The translations under genes were made by a program, and so were the position numbers. Of a stretch of DNA of 6,438 nucleotides, positions 1 to 4,862 are shown in pieces (position 1 is the stretch's first letter; every line of letters begins with the position of its first letter). The notes beneath the pieces were generated by a model. It worked only from the letters and a program-made list of their open reading frames with translations. It was not told the origin of the DNA and searched no databases. This DNA comes from Caldilineaceae bacterium. Its GTDB lineage: Bacteria; Chloroflexota; Anaerolineae; Caldilineales; Caldilineaceae. The stretch lies in contig JAPKMV010000202.1 of assembly GCA_026645635.1 (NCBI GenBank), positions 1 through 6,438 of the forward strand, read 5' to 3'.

Positions 1-264
1 TCCAGGCTGTCGCGCAGCACAAGCATGGCCTGGCGCAGCTCCGCCAACTCGCCGTCGCTCACCCGGCGTCCCTGTTCGATGATTTCCGCGGTGCGCGGGC
101 GATAGAGCGACTTGAACTGCGCGTACAGTTGGGCGTGTTCGCGGGCAAATTCCCCAAAGACCAGGCGGCGGTGGGTCTGGTTCAATTCGGCGATGTCCAA
201 CAGCGTGGGCACATGCCAGATGGTGTAGCCCGCCGCGGTCAGGCGTCGGTGAGCGTTACGTCGA
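1..264 (-). pseudogene. C-terminal amidase remnant in a shifted frame, runs off the window
   Basis: Reading the minus strand in the frame that gives LTAAGYTIWHVPTLLDIAEL, the sequence stays open to the window edge. It continues with an Arg/Glu-rich helical stretch (THRRLVFGEFAREH, then YRPRTAEIIEQGRRVSDGEL). This matches the part of AS enzymes that follows the catalytic core: an AAGY-type strand, then helices with an EFxxEH-like pattern. It overlaps the last residues of the upstream frame, and stop codons cannot fix the exact join because both frames are open there. Joining the two halves skips roughly 40 residues that family members have between the ALCGAW-type helix and the AAGY strand. That points to a deletion of about 110-130 bp with frame change rather than a single-base error. 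It has no start signal of its own. The boundary near 264 is an estimate. Confidence 0.65.
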
Positions 265-955
265 GCCAGGCGCCGCACAGCGCACTCGCCGCCAGCCGCA
301 TCCCCGCCATGTCCTGGGTGAACAGGCCGATGTGGTCGCTGGTGCGCGAGAAGTAGACGATGCCCGCACTGGGGATGCGTCCCAGGGTCGGCTTGAACCC
401 GACGACGCCGCAGAAAGCCGCCGGCCGGATCACGGAGCCGATGGTCTGCGTGCCCAGCGCCAGCTCACAGAAGCCGGCCGCCACGGCCGCCGCCGAACCG
501 CTGCTGGAGCCGCCGGGTGTGTGTTCCCGGTTGTGCGGGTTGCGCGTCGGCCCCGGCTCGAAGTAGGCGAATTCCGTGGTGACGGTCTTGCCCAGGATCA
601 GCGCGCCCGCAGCGCGCAGCAGACCGACCACCGCGGCTTCCTCGCCGGCGAACGATTCCGGCGGCAAGGTGGCGCCGGCACGGGTCACAAAGCCGTCGAC
701 GTGGATGATGTCCTTGACGCCGACCAGCGCGCCAAAGAGCGGCGGCCGCTGCGCCGGTGTTGGGTAGCGCGCCAGCAGCGCATCCGCGTCGCGGTGGAGG
801 CGGGCGCGGCGACCTTCTTCCGGCAGCAGCGCCTGCACCTGCGGCTCTGCGGCGTCGATCTGGTCGCAGAGTGCGTTGATGTGGGCGTGCAGGTCGAGGC
901 TGCCGTCGCGCAGCGCGGCGACGGTGGCGGCCAGTGGTGTTGGGTGTAGGGTCAT
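239..955 (-). CDS. Amidase-signature family hydrolase, truncated by an early stop
   Basis: This is an amidase-signature (AS) enzyme, which hydrolyses a C-N amide bond with a Ser-cisSer-Lys triad. Counting from the ATG at 955, the residues are all visible: Lys81 in VGVKD, cis-Ser150 in TPGGSSSGSA and nucleophile Ser174 in TQTIGSVIRPA. The spacings (69 and 24 residues) equal those I recall for malonamidase E2 (Lys62, Ser131, Ser155), so it may act on a small free amide; the substrate is unknown. I prefer the ATG at 955 to the TTG at 958 because GAGGTG lies five bases before it. The frame ends in a TGA at 239-241 after 238 residues, whereas the family is usually 400 or more. Homologous sequence continues in another frame to the left, so this is the N-terminal part of a broken gene. 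Soluble, no signal peptide. The family call is very secure; whether the product is active is doubtful. Confidence 0.85.
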   Translation of the reverse strand: MTLHPTPLAATVAALRDGSLDLHAHINALCDQIDAAEPQVQALLPEEGRRARLHRDADALLARYPTPAQRPPLFGALVGVKDIIHVDGFVTRAGATLPPESFAGEEAAVVGLLRAAGALILGKTVTTEFAYFEPGPTRNPHNREHTPGGSSSGSAAAVAAGFCELALGTQTIGSVIRPAAFCGVVGFKPTLGRIPSAGIVYFSRTSDHIGLFTQDMAGMRLAASALCGAWLDVTLTDA

Positions 956-1002
956 CAAGTCACCTCGCTTGTGGTTTTTCGTGGATCAGGCTGTGGGATG
1001 GC

Positions 1003-1031
1003 ATTGTGGCATTTCGCCCGTAAGCTGTCAA
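1003..1031 (-). promoter_or_regulatory. Candidate sigma-70-type promoter for the amidase
   Basis: On the minus strand a perfect TTGACA (1026-1031) is followed after 17 bases by CACAAT (1003-1008), which shares four of six bases with TATAAT. Transcription would start near 996, about 40 bases before the amidase ATG. Spacing and position are good but this is a sequence match only. Confidence 0.5.
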
Positions 1032-1127
1032 TTGGTGGGCGCGGCGCGCGGTGTTGGCGTGTTTGCGCCCCGGTTTCATTCTGCTTTCGCAGCAGAGAGA
1101 TCGCCTTGGTTACACGTTTTCGGGTGC

Positions 1128-1157
1128 TTGACAGATCGCCCTGAGATCGATTACAGT
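1128..1157 (+). promoter_or_regulatory. Candidate promoter for the ABC transporter operon
   Basis: A perfect TTGACA at 1128-1133 is followed after 18 bases by TACAGT (1152-1157), four of six matches to TATAAT. Transcription would begin near 1164, leaving a leader of about 155 bases. The weak -10 would suit a promoter that needs or tolerates a regulator. No regulator gene is present in the window. Confidence 0.5.
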
Positions 1158-1166
1158 ATGGATACT
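1155..1166. promoter_or_regulatory. Small palindrome over the predicted operon start (possible operator)
   Basis: AGTATGGATACT is a perfect 5+5 inverted repeat around GG. It overlaps the end of the proposed -10 and the predicted start of transcription, where a repressor would block initiation. It is short enough to be chance, and no regulator family is indicated. Confidence 0.25.
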
Positions 1167-1302
1167 CCAATGCAATTGTGTCCGGCTGTGGCTGCCGAAT
1201 CGGCGCCGCGCCATTTCTATCCGTGAACGCCGTCATCTGGTTTGGCCCTCTGCGCCAGCCAGCGGACGTTCGATCAGCAAGCAGTCCACCATTCAAACTA
1301 TC

Positions 1303-1308
1303 AGGAGG
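1303..1308 (+). promoter_or_regulatory. Shine-Dalgarno site that fixes the binding-protein start
   Basis: AGGAGG lies ten bases before the ATG at 1319. It supports this start over an in-frame ATG at 1178, which would put 47 residues without signal-peptide character ahead of the lipoprotein signal. Confidence 0.75.
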
Positions 1309-1318
1309 AAAGTCAACT

Positions 1319-2395
1319 ATGTCACAAGGAAATGTCAGACGGCTGGCCATGTTTGCGTTGTTGGCGGTGGCGTTGCTGGCGCTGGCAGCCTGCACCCCGG
1401 TAGCCCCGGCGGCGCAGACAGGCGCGGCGGCGGAGCCGGCGGCGACTGAGGCGGCGGCCCCGGAGGGTGAGGCGGCCGCAGGCGACATGCCGACGGTGGC
1501 GTTGGTCTACGGCGTGCGCGGCGACGGCTTCTACGTCACCATGGAAAAGGGCCTGCGCGCCGCAGCGGAAGAAATGGGCGTCAACGTGATTGCCGACGGC
1601 CCCGCGCAGTTTGACGCCACACTCCAGCGGCCGATCCTGGATGCTGTCGTTGCGCAGAATCCGGCTGCCATCTGTATTGCGGCAACCGACCGCCAGGCGT
1701 TGATCGAGCCGATGAAGGCCGCCTTCGACCGCGGCATCCACATCATCTCCGTGGACACCTTCATCGGCGACACGGCCGGCGACTACACCACTGGCGACGT
1801 CACCTTCCCGCTGAGCTACGTCGGCTCCGACAACGTCGAGGGTGGCCGCATCGCCTGTGAGGCCATCATCGAATCGATCGGCGGCTCGGGCAAGATGTAC
1901 ATCCAGAATGTGCGCCCCGGCATCAGCACGACTGACCAGCGCGAGCAGGGCTGCCGTGAAGCCATCGAGGCGACGGGCGGTGCAGTCACGCTGGTGGGCG
2001 TTGACTACAACGAGGACAACGCTGCACGTGCGGCTGAGCAGACTGCGGCTGTCCTGCAGCGCGAGCCTGACCTGGCCGGCATCTTCGGCACCAACCTCTT
2101 CAGCGCCGAGGGCGCCGCGCAGGCCGTCAAGAATGCCGGTCTGACGGGCGTGGTCAAGGTTGCCAACTTCGACGCGCCGGAAGCGGCCATCGAGGACCTG
2201 CGCAATGAGGTCAATGACATCGTGATCGCCCAGTTGCCCTACCAGATGGGCCAGAAGTGCGTCGAGTTTGCCCTGGCGGCGATCAACGGCGACACGGCCA
2301 GCATTCCGAAGCGCTTCCCGACCGGCTACGTCGTGATCACCCGCGACAATGTCGACACGGAAGAGGCGCAGAACGCCATCTACTCCAGCCAGTGA
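1319..2395 (+). CDS. Sugar ABC transporter substrate-binding lipoprotein (ribose-type, Peripla_BP_4)
   Basis: The 358-residue protein captures a solute outside the cell and delivers it to the permease encoded next. Residues 1-25 are a lipoprotein signal (RR, hydrophobic core, lipobox LAAC with Cys25), followed by an Ala/Glu/Pro/Thr linker to about 56 and a type I periplasmic-binding fold from 58 (TVALVYGVRGDGFY). Against E. coli ribose-binding protein the ligand residues line up by eye: aromatic pair Phe71-Tyr72, Asp146, Arg208, Asn259, Asp285 and Gln305. The Arg that follows the Asp89 equivalent in RBP is Thr147 here, so the ligand need not be ribose. The class of solute (pentose, hexose or similar polyol) is likely, the exact one unknown. 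It is the first gene of an operon and is separated from the permease gene by two strong hairpins, which should raise its yield relative to the membrane parts. Confidence 0.9.
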   Translation: MSQGNVRRLAMFALLAVALLALAACTPVAPAAQTGAAAEPAATEAAAPEGEAAAGDMPTVALVYGVRGDGFYVTMEKGLRAAAEEMGVNVIADGPAQFDATLQRPILDAVVAQNPAAICIAATDRQALIEPMKAAFDRGIHIISVDTFIGDTAGDYTTGDVTFPLSYVGSDNVEGGRIACEAIIESIGGSGKMYIQNVRPGISTTDQREQGCREAIEATGGAVTLVGVDYNEDNAARAAEQTAAVLQREPDLAGIFGTNLFSAEGAAQAVKNAGLTGVVKVANFDAPEAAIEDLRNEVNDIVIAQLPYQMGQKCVEFALAAINGDTASIPKRFPTGYVVITRDNVDTEEAQNAIYSSQ

Positions 2396-2410
2396 GTTTG
2401 TTTGTCTGAC

Positions 2411-2454
2411 ACTGCGGCGGGCGCAGTTCACAGGAACTGCTCCCCCGCCGCAGT
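2411..2454 (+). terminator. First strong intergenic hairpin after the binding-protein gene
   Basis: ACTGCGGCGGG (2411-2421) pairs perfectly with 2444-2454. Inside it GCAGTTC (2423-2429) pairs with GAACTGC (2434-2440) around an ACAG loop. This gives 18 base pairs with one small interior loop. No T-run follows, so it is more likely a leaky terminator, processing site or 3'-end RNA stabiliser than a full intrinsic terminator. Confidence 0.65.
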
Positions 2455-2459
2455 CCCCG

Positions 2460-2498
2460 GTGCGGGAAAGGGACGTCAGCGACGCCCTTTTCCCGCAC
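2460..2498 (+). terminator. Second tandem hairpin between binding-protein and permease genes
   Basis: GTGCGGGAAA (2460-2469) pairs with 2489-2498, GGG (2470-2472) with CCC (2485-2487) across a one-base bulge, and CGTC (2474-2477) with GACG (2481-2484) around AGC. It starts six bases after the first hairpin ends. There is no T-run after it, and the permease start lies 57 bases downstream. Confidence 0.6.
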
Positions 2499-2555
2499 TC
2501 ATGGTTTCAATCCTCTATCACTTTCGCAAACGCCGACTGCAAGGGACTGTCGTTC

Positions 2556-3629
2556 ATGAGTGAAAATACACGTGCAAGCGGGCAGGGACGATCGGTGCTT
2601 GACTTCGTGGGCGCATTTTGGGCATGGATCTTTCTGCTGCTGCTGGTGATGATTTTTGCCATCGCCAATCCGGTCTTTCTGTCACCGTTCAATCTGCAAA
2701 ACATCCTTGCCAATATGGCAATCCTGACCATCATCGCCCTCGGCCAGACGTTCGTCATCATTTCCGGGGGGATCGACTTGTCGGCCGGCTGGGTCATGGG
2801 GATGGTGTCTGTCGTCGCCGCCCTGACGATCAACACGATGCCGCCAGGCGCCCCGCTCTGGATCGTCTTGACTGTAGCGCTGCTGATCGGCGCCGTTGCG
2901 GCCTTGATCGCCGGTCTGGTCAACGGGTTGCTGATCGCCCGGCTCAATGTGCCGCCCTTTATTGCGACGCTCGGCATGTTTGGCATTGCCCGGGGCGTTG
3001 CGTTTCTGCTTTCGGGCGGGATGCCGATCCCGGTGCGCACGGAAGGTCTGGGACGCGTGGGCAACGGCTATTTGTTCTACTTTCACCCGACGGCAGGGTG
3101 GTCATTTTTGACGCCGCCGGTGGGTCTTGCGCAGGCGGACATGCGCCAGTTGATGGGCGTCATCCCCAACGCCGTGATCTTCATGCTCATCCTGCTCTTT
3201 GTCGCCCACATTGTGCTCTCCCGCAGCCGCTTTGGTTTGCACACCTATGCCGTGGGCGGCAACAAGGAAGCGGCGCTGCGCGCTGGCATCCCCGTTTCAC
3301 GCACACTGATCGCCGTCTATATGACATCGGCGATGTGCGCCGCCTTTGCCGGCGTGCTCTATGGGACGCGCTTCACCAACGGCGCGGCCAACGCCGGCGA
3401 AGCGCTGCTGCTGGACTCGATCGCCGCTGTGGTGATCGGCGGGGCGTCGCTCTTTGGCGGCGCCGGCAGCGTGATCGGGACGTTGATCGGCGCGCTGATC
3501 ATCGCCGTCCTCAGCAACGGTCTGGTGATTCTCAACATCAACCCCTTCTGGCAGTTTATCGCGGTCGGCGTCGTCATCATCATTGCCGTGCTGATCGACC
3601 AGGCGCGTGAACGGCTCATCCGGGCATAG
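2556..3629 (+). CDS. Sugar ABC transporter permease (RbsC-like, BPD_transp_2 family)
   Basis: This 357-residue membrane protein forms the channel, probably as a homodimer, through which the solute from the upstream binding protein enters. It is hydrophobic throughout, with about nine likely helices (near 21-38, 50-70, 72-90, 101-125, 132-153, 203-221, 250-270, 285-320 possibly two, and 332-347). Two family signatures are clear: GGIDLSAGWVMG at 71-82, the RbsC GGIDLS motif, and AVGGNKEAALRAGIPVSR at 232-249, the cytoplasmic loop that contacts the ATPase. The length suits the family. I chose the ATG at 2556 because AAGGGA lies nine bases upstream and the residues before it are not family-like. 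The stop is ten bases before the ATPase start, so the two are probably co-translated. The solute cannot be read from the permease. Confidence 0.92.
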   Translation: MSENTRASGQGRSVLDFVGAFWAWIFLLLLVMIFAIANPVFLSPFNLQNILANMAILTIIALGQTFVIISGGIDLSAGWVMGMVSVVAALTINTMPPGAPLWIVLTVALLIGAVAALIAGLVNGLLIARLNVPPFIATLGMFGIARGVAFLLSGGMPIPVRTEGLGRVGNGYLFYFHPTAGWSFLTPPVGLAQADMRQLMGVIPNAVIFMLILLFVAHIVLSRSRFGLHTYAVGGNKEAALRAGIPVSRTLIAVYMTSAMCAAFAGVLYGTRFTNGAANAGEALLLDSIAAVVIGGASLFGGAGSVIGTLIGALIIAVLSNGLVILNINPFWQFIAVGVVIIIAVLIDQARERLIRA

Positions 3630-3639
3630 GCAGACGAAC

Positions 3640-4431
3640 ATGACAGCGACAACAGAATTGACCAGTGTGAATCCAGCCGCACAAGGGCAGCCGATCATCC
3701 GCCTGACCAACGTCACCAAGCGTTTCGGCGGTCTCACCGCGGTGAGTGACGTGAGCATGGAGATCTATCCGGGCGAGGTCGTGGCCCTGGCCGGCGACAA
3801 CGGCGCCGGCAAATCCACTTTGATCAAGATGATCTCCGGCGTCTACAAGCCGGACGAGGGACACATCTACCTGGCCGACCGCGAGATCACGATGGCGTCG
3901 CCGATGGAAGCGCGCAGCCTGGGCATCGAGACCATCTACCAGGACCTGGCGCTCTGTGAGAACCTGGACGCCACCGTCAACATCTTTCTCGGTCGCGAGC
4001 CGATGAAGCGCATGTTCGGGGTGTTCAAGCAGGTGGATCGGCGCCATATGCTGACCGAGTCGAAGACGGTGCTCGACCGGCTTGACATCACAATCCCCAA
4101 CCTGCGCCGCCCGATCCGCCAGATGTCCGGCGGGCAGCGCCAGGCCGTGGCGATTGCCCGCGCCGTCTATTGGAACGCCAAGCTGGTGATCATGGATGAG
4201 CCGACGGCCGCGCTCGGCGTCCCAGAACAGCGCAAGGTGCACGAGCTGGTCAAGACGCTCAAGAGCCAGCGCGTGCCGGTGATCATCATCAGCCACAACC
4301 TGCAAGACATCTTCGCCGTGGCCGACCGCATCATCGTCATGCGCCGCGGGCAGAAGGTCGGCGATGTCATGGCGAGTGAGGTCGATGGGGACGATCTCGT
4401 GGGGTTGATGGTGGGCGCGGGCGAGGCGTAG
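3640..4431 (+). CDS. Sugar ABC transporter ATP-binding protein, single domain (FrcA-like)
   Basis: The 263-residue ATPase powers the permease encoded just before it, acting as a dimer on the inner face of the membrane. All nucleotide-binding motifs are present: Walker A GDNGAGKST (52-60, Lys58), Q-loop Gln101 in IYQDL, signature SGGQR (163-167), Walker B LVIMDEP (182-188, Asp186-Glu187) and switch His219 in ISHN. It carries one ABC domain, unlike the two-domain RbsA/MglA/XylG ATPases of about 500 residues. It resembles FrcA of the fructose system, which also has one domain and a GDNGAGKST P-loop. The start at 3640 gives MTATTELTS before the first strand. A weak AGG overlaps the permease stop codon, which suggests translational coupling. 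A start 11 codons earlier is open but overlaps the permease end. The operon ends here: a strand-flipping repeat array begins 20 bases after the stop. Confidence 0.92.
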   Translation: MTATTELTSVNPAAQGQPIIRLTNVTKRFGGLTAVSDVSMEIYPGEVVALAGDNGAGKSTLIKMISGVYKPDEGHIYLADREITMASPMEARSLGIETIYQDLALCENLDATVNIFLGREPMKRMFGVFKQVDRRHMLTESKTVLDRLDITIPNLRRPIRQMSGGQRQAVAIARAVYWNAKLVIMDEPTAALGVPEQRKVHELVKTLKSQRVPVIIISHNLQDIFAVADRIIVMRRGQKVGDVMASEVDGDDLVGLMVGAGEA

Positions 4432-4450
4432 GCAGGCAGTCCCCATTTTT

Positions 4451-4505
4451 GTTACGTGCTGCGTGTTACGTGTTTCGTCGTGCCGCGCAGCACGTAACAC
4501 GCAGC
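4451..4505. repeat. Strand-flipping heptamer array A (GTTNCGT family)
   Basis: Four 7-base units run forward (GTTACGT 4451, GCTGCGT 4458, GTTACGT 4465, GTTTCGT 4472). After six spacer bases three units run in reverse complement (GCGCAGC 4485, ACGTAAC 4492, ACGCAGC 4499). The arms can pair in two registers, 4459-4472 with 4491-4504 (14 perfect) or 4451-4463 with 4486-4498 (13 perfect). It sits just past the ATPase stop, so it may act as a 3'-end hairpin. There is no T-run. Confidence 0.8.
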
Positions 4506-4587
4506 TACCAGCCCCCTTGCGTCCCCATGCACCAGAGACTCTGCCTCAATCCAATTTTGTGACTACCAAGACTTCGGGAACAGACGC

Positions 4588-4654
4588 TCCACAGATTGCG
4601 CAGATTTCACAGAGTAACGGTTCGAGCATCTGCGTAATCTGTGTAATCTGTGGA
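4588..4654. repeat. Strand-flipping 9-nt array (ATCTGYGNA family)
   Basis: Three forward units (TCCACAGAT 4588, TGCGCAGAT 4597, TTCACAGAG 4606) are followed, after 13 bases, by three reverse-complement units (ATCTGCGTA 4628, ATCTGTGTA 4637, ATCTGTGGA 4646). The arms form an imperfect inverted repeat of about 26 bases. The 9-base period gives artificial repeated peptides such as ICVICVICG when translated. I recall similar sequences scattered between genes of many environmental genomes, but cannot search for them here. Confidence 0.75.
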
Positions 4655-4684
4655 TGATGCCTGAGTACTCGCCGATTTTTTTAT

Positions 4685-4713
4685 TTGACAATAGAACATA
4701 TGTTCTGTATGAT
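4685..4713 (+). promoter_or_regulatory. Near-consensus promoter driving the FtsK-like gene
   Basis: A perfect TTGACA (4685-4690) and TATGAT (4708-4713, five of six to TATAAT) are exactly 17 bases apart, preceded by a seven-base T-run (4676-4682) that may act as an AT-rich upstream element. It is the strongest promoter match in the window. Transcription should start near 4720, giving a leader of about 140 bases before the ATG at 4863. Confidence 0.8.
4693..4706. promoter_or_regulatory. LexA-type SOS box inside the promoter spacer
   Basis: AGAACATATGTTCT is a perfect 14-base palindrome that contains GAAC-N4-GTTC, the LexA/DinR site of Gram-positive bacteria. It fills the spacer between the -35 and -10, where bound LexA would block RNA polymerase until DNA damage triggers its cleavage. 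The match is direct. That this organism's LexA uses this motif is an inference, since LexA sites vary between phyla. Another dimeric repressor remains possible. Confidence 0.7.
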
Positions 4714-4716
4714 ATT

Positions 4717-4768
4717 GACCATCGACGGTGCGGACGCTGCCGGCCCAGCAGTTCCGCACCGTCCGGTC
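4717..4768 (+). other. Long hairpin at the 5' end of the FtsK-like transcript
   Basis: GACGGTGCGGA (4724-4734) pairs perfectly with TCCGCACCGTC (4753-4763). GACC (4717-4720) can pair with GGTC (4765-4768) outside it, and GCTG (4736-4739) with CAGC (4746-4749) inside. It starts at the predicted transcription start and is not followed by a T-run, so it is more likely a 5'-end stabiliser or regulator than a terminator. Confidence 0.6.
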
Positions 4769-4862
4769 TTCCTGTGACAATTGAGCGGGTGAAAGGGCGA
4801 TGGGATGAGGAAACTGCACCTTCTGCCCGCTCATGGTAGAGCTAGATAAACGGTGGGCGTAG

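Larger units (their letters stand above)
956..1318. other. Divergent intergenic region between the amidase and ABC operons
   Basis: No convincing gene is seen in these 363 bases. The region holds a candidate minus-strand promoter (1003-1031), a candidate plus-strand promoter (1128-1157), three AGATCG copies (1098, 1133 and 1144), a small palindrome at 1155-1166 and a leader of about 155 bases before the binding-protein gene. Open frames crossing it lack ribosome sites and resemble no family I know. Confidence 0.6.
4432..4862. other. 431-base noncoding region rich in repeats and control signals
   Basis: I see no convincing gene here. It contains the heptamer array (4451-4505), a featureless stretch (4506-4587), the 9-nt array (4588-4654), a T-run (4676-4682), the LexA-box promoter (4685-4713), a long hairpin (4717-4768) and a weaker pairing TGAGCGGG (4782-4789) with CCCGCTCA (4826-4833) in the leader of the FtsK-like gene. 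Short frames across it, for example one ending at 4839, look accidental. Confidence 0.65.

Noticed and set aside
332..949. Plus-strand frame of 205 codons opposite the amidase
   Set aside because: The minus strand carries the amidase signature and catalytic residues; the plus frame is Arg/Gly/Ala-rich noise.
1178..1318. N-terminal extension of the binding protein from an ATG at 1178
   Set aside because: It would bury the lipoprotein signal 47 residues deep; AGGAGG and the signal peptide support 1319.
1322..2431. Long minus-strand frame (369 codons) opposite the binding-protein gene
   Set aside because: Arg/Ala/Gly/Asp-rich translation with no family likeness, lying wholly opposite a secure gene in GC-rich DNA.
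2618..3610. Plus-strand frame of 330 codons within the permease gene
   Set aside because: Alternative frame of the permease; charged Arg/Asp/His-rich text without domains.
3616..4500. Minus-strand frame of 294 codons opposite the ATPase gene
   Set aside because: Shadow of the ABC ATPase with no recognisable motif and no ribosome site.
4451..4654. Possible CRISPR array
   Set aside because: Units are 7 or 9 bases without spacers and reverse strand in the middle; no cas gene is present.
4463..4657. Small plus-strand frame ending ICVICVICG
   Set aside because: Its translation is produced by the repeat arrays and it lacks a ribosome site.
4588..4682. Intrinsic terminator formed by the 9-nt array arms and the T-run at 4676-4682
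   Set aside because: About 21 bases separate the stem from the T-run, which instead lies directly upstream of the -35.
4654..4839. Small frame over the SOS promoter, including a possible 21-codon GTG-start leader peptide (4774-4839)
   Set aside because: The ATG version starts upstream of the promoter, and the GTG version has no ribosome site because the hairpin lies just before it.
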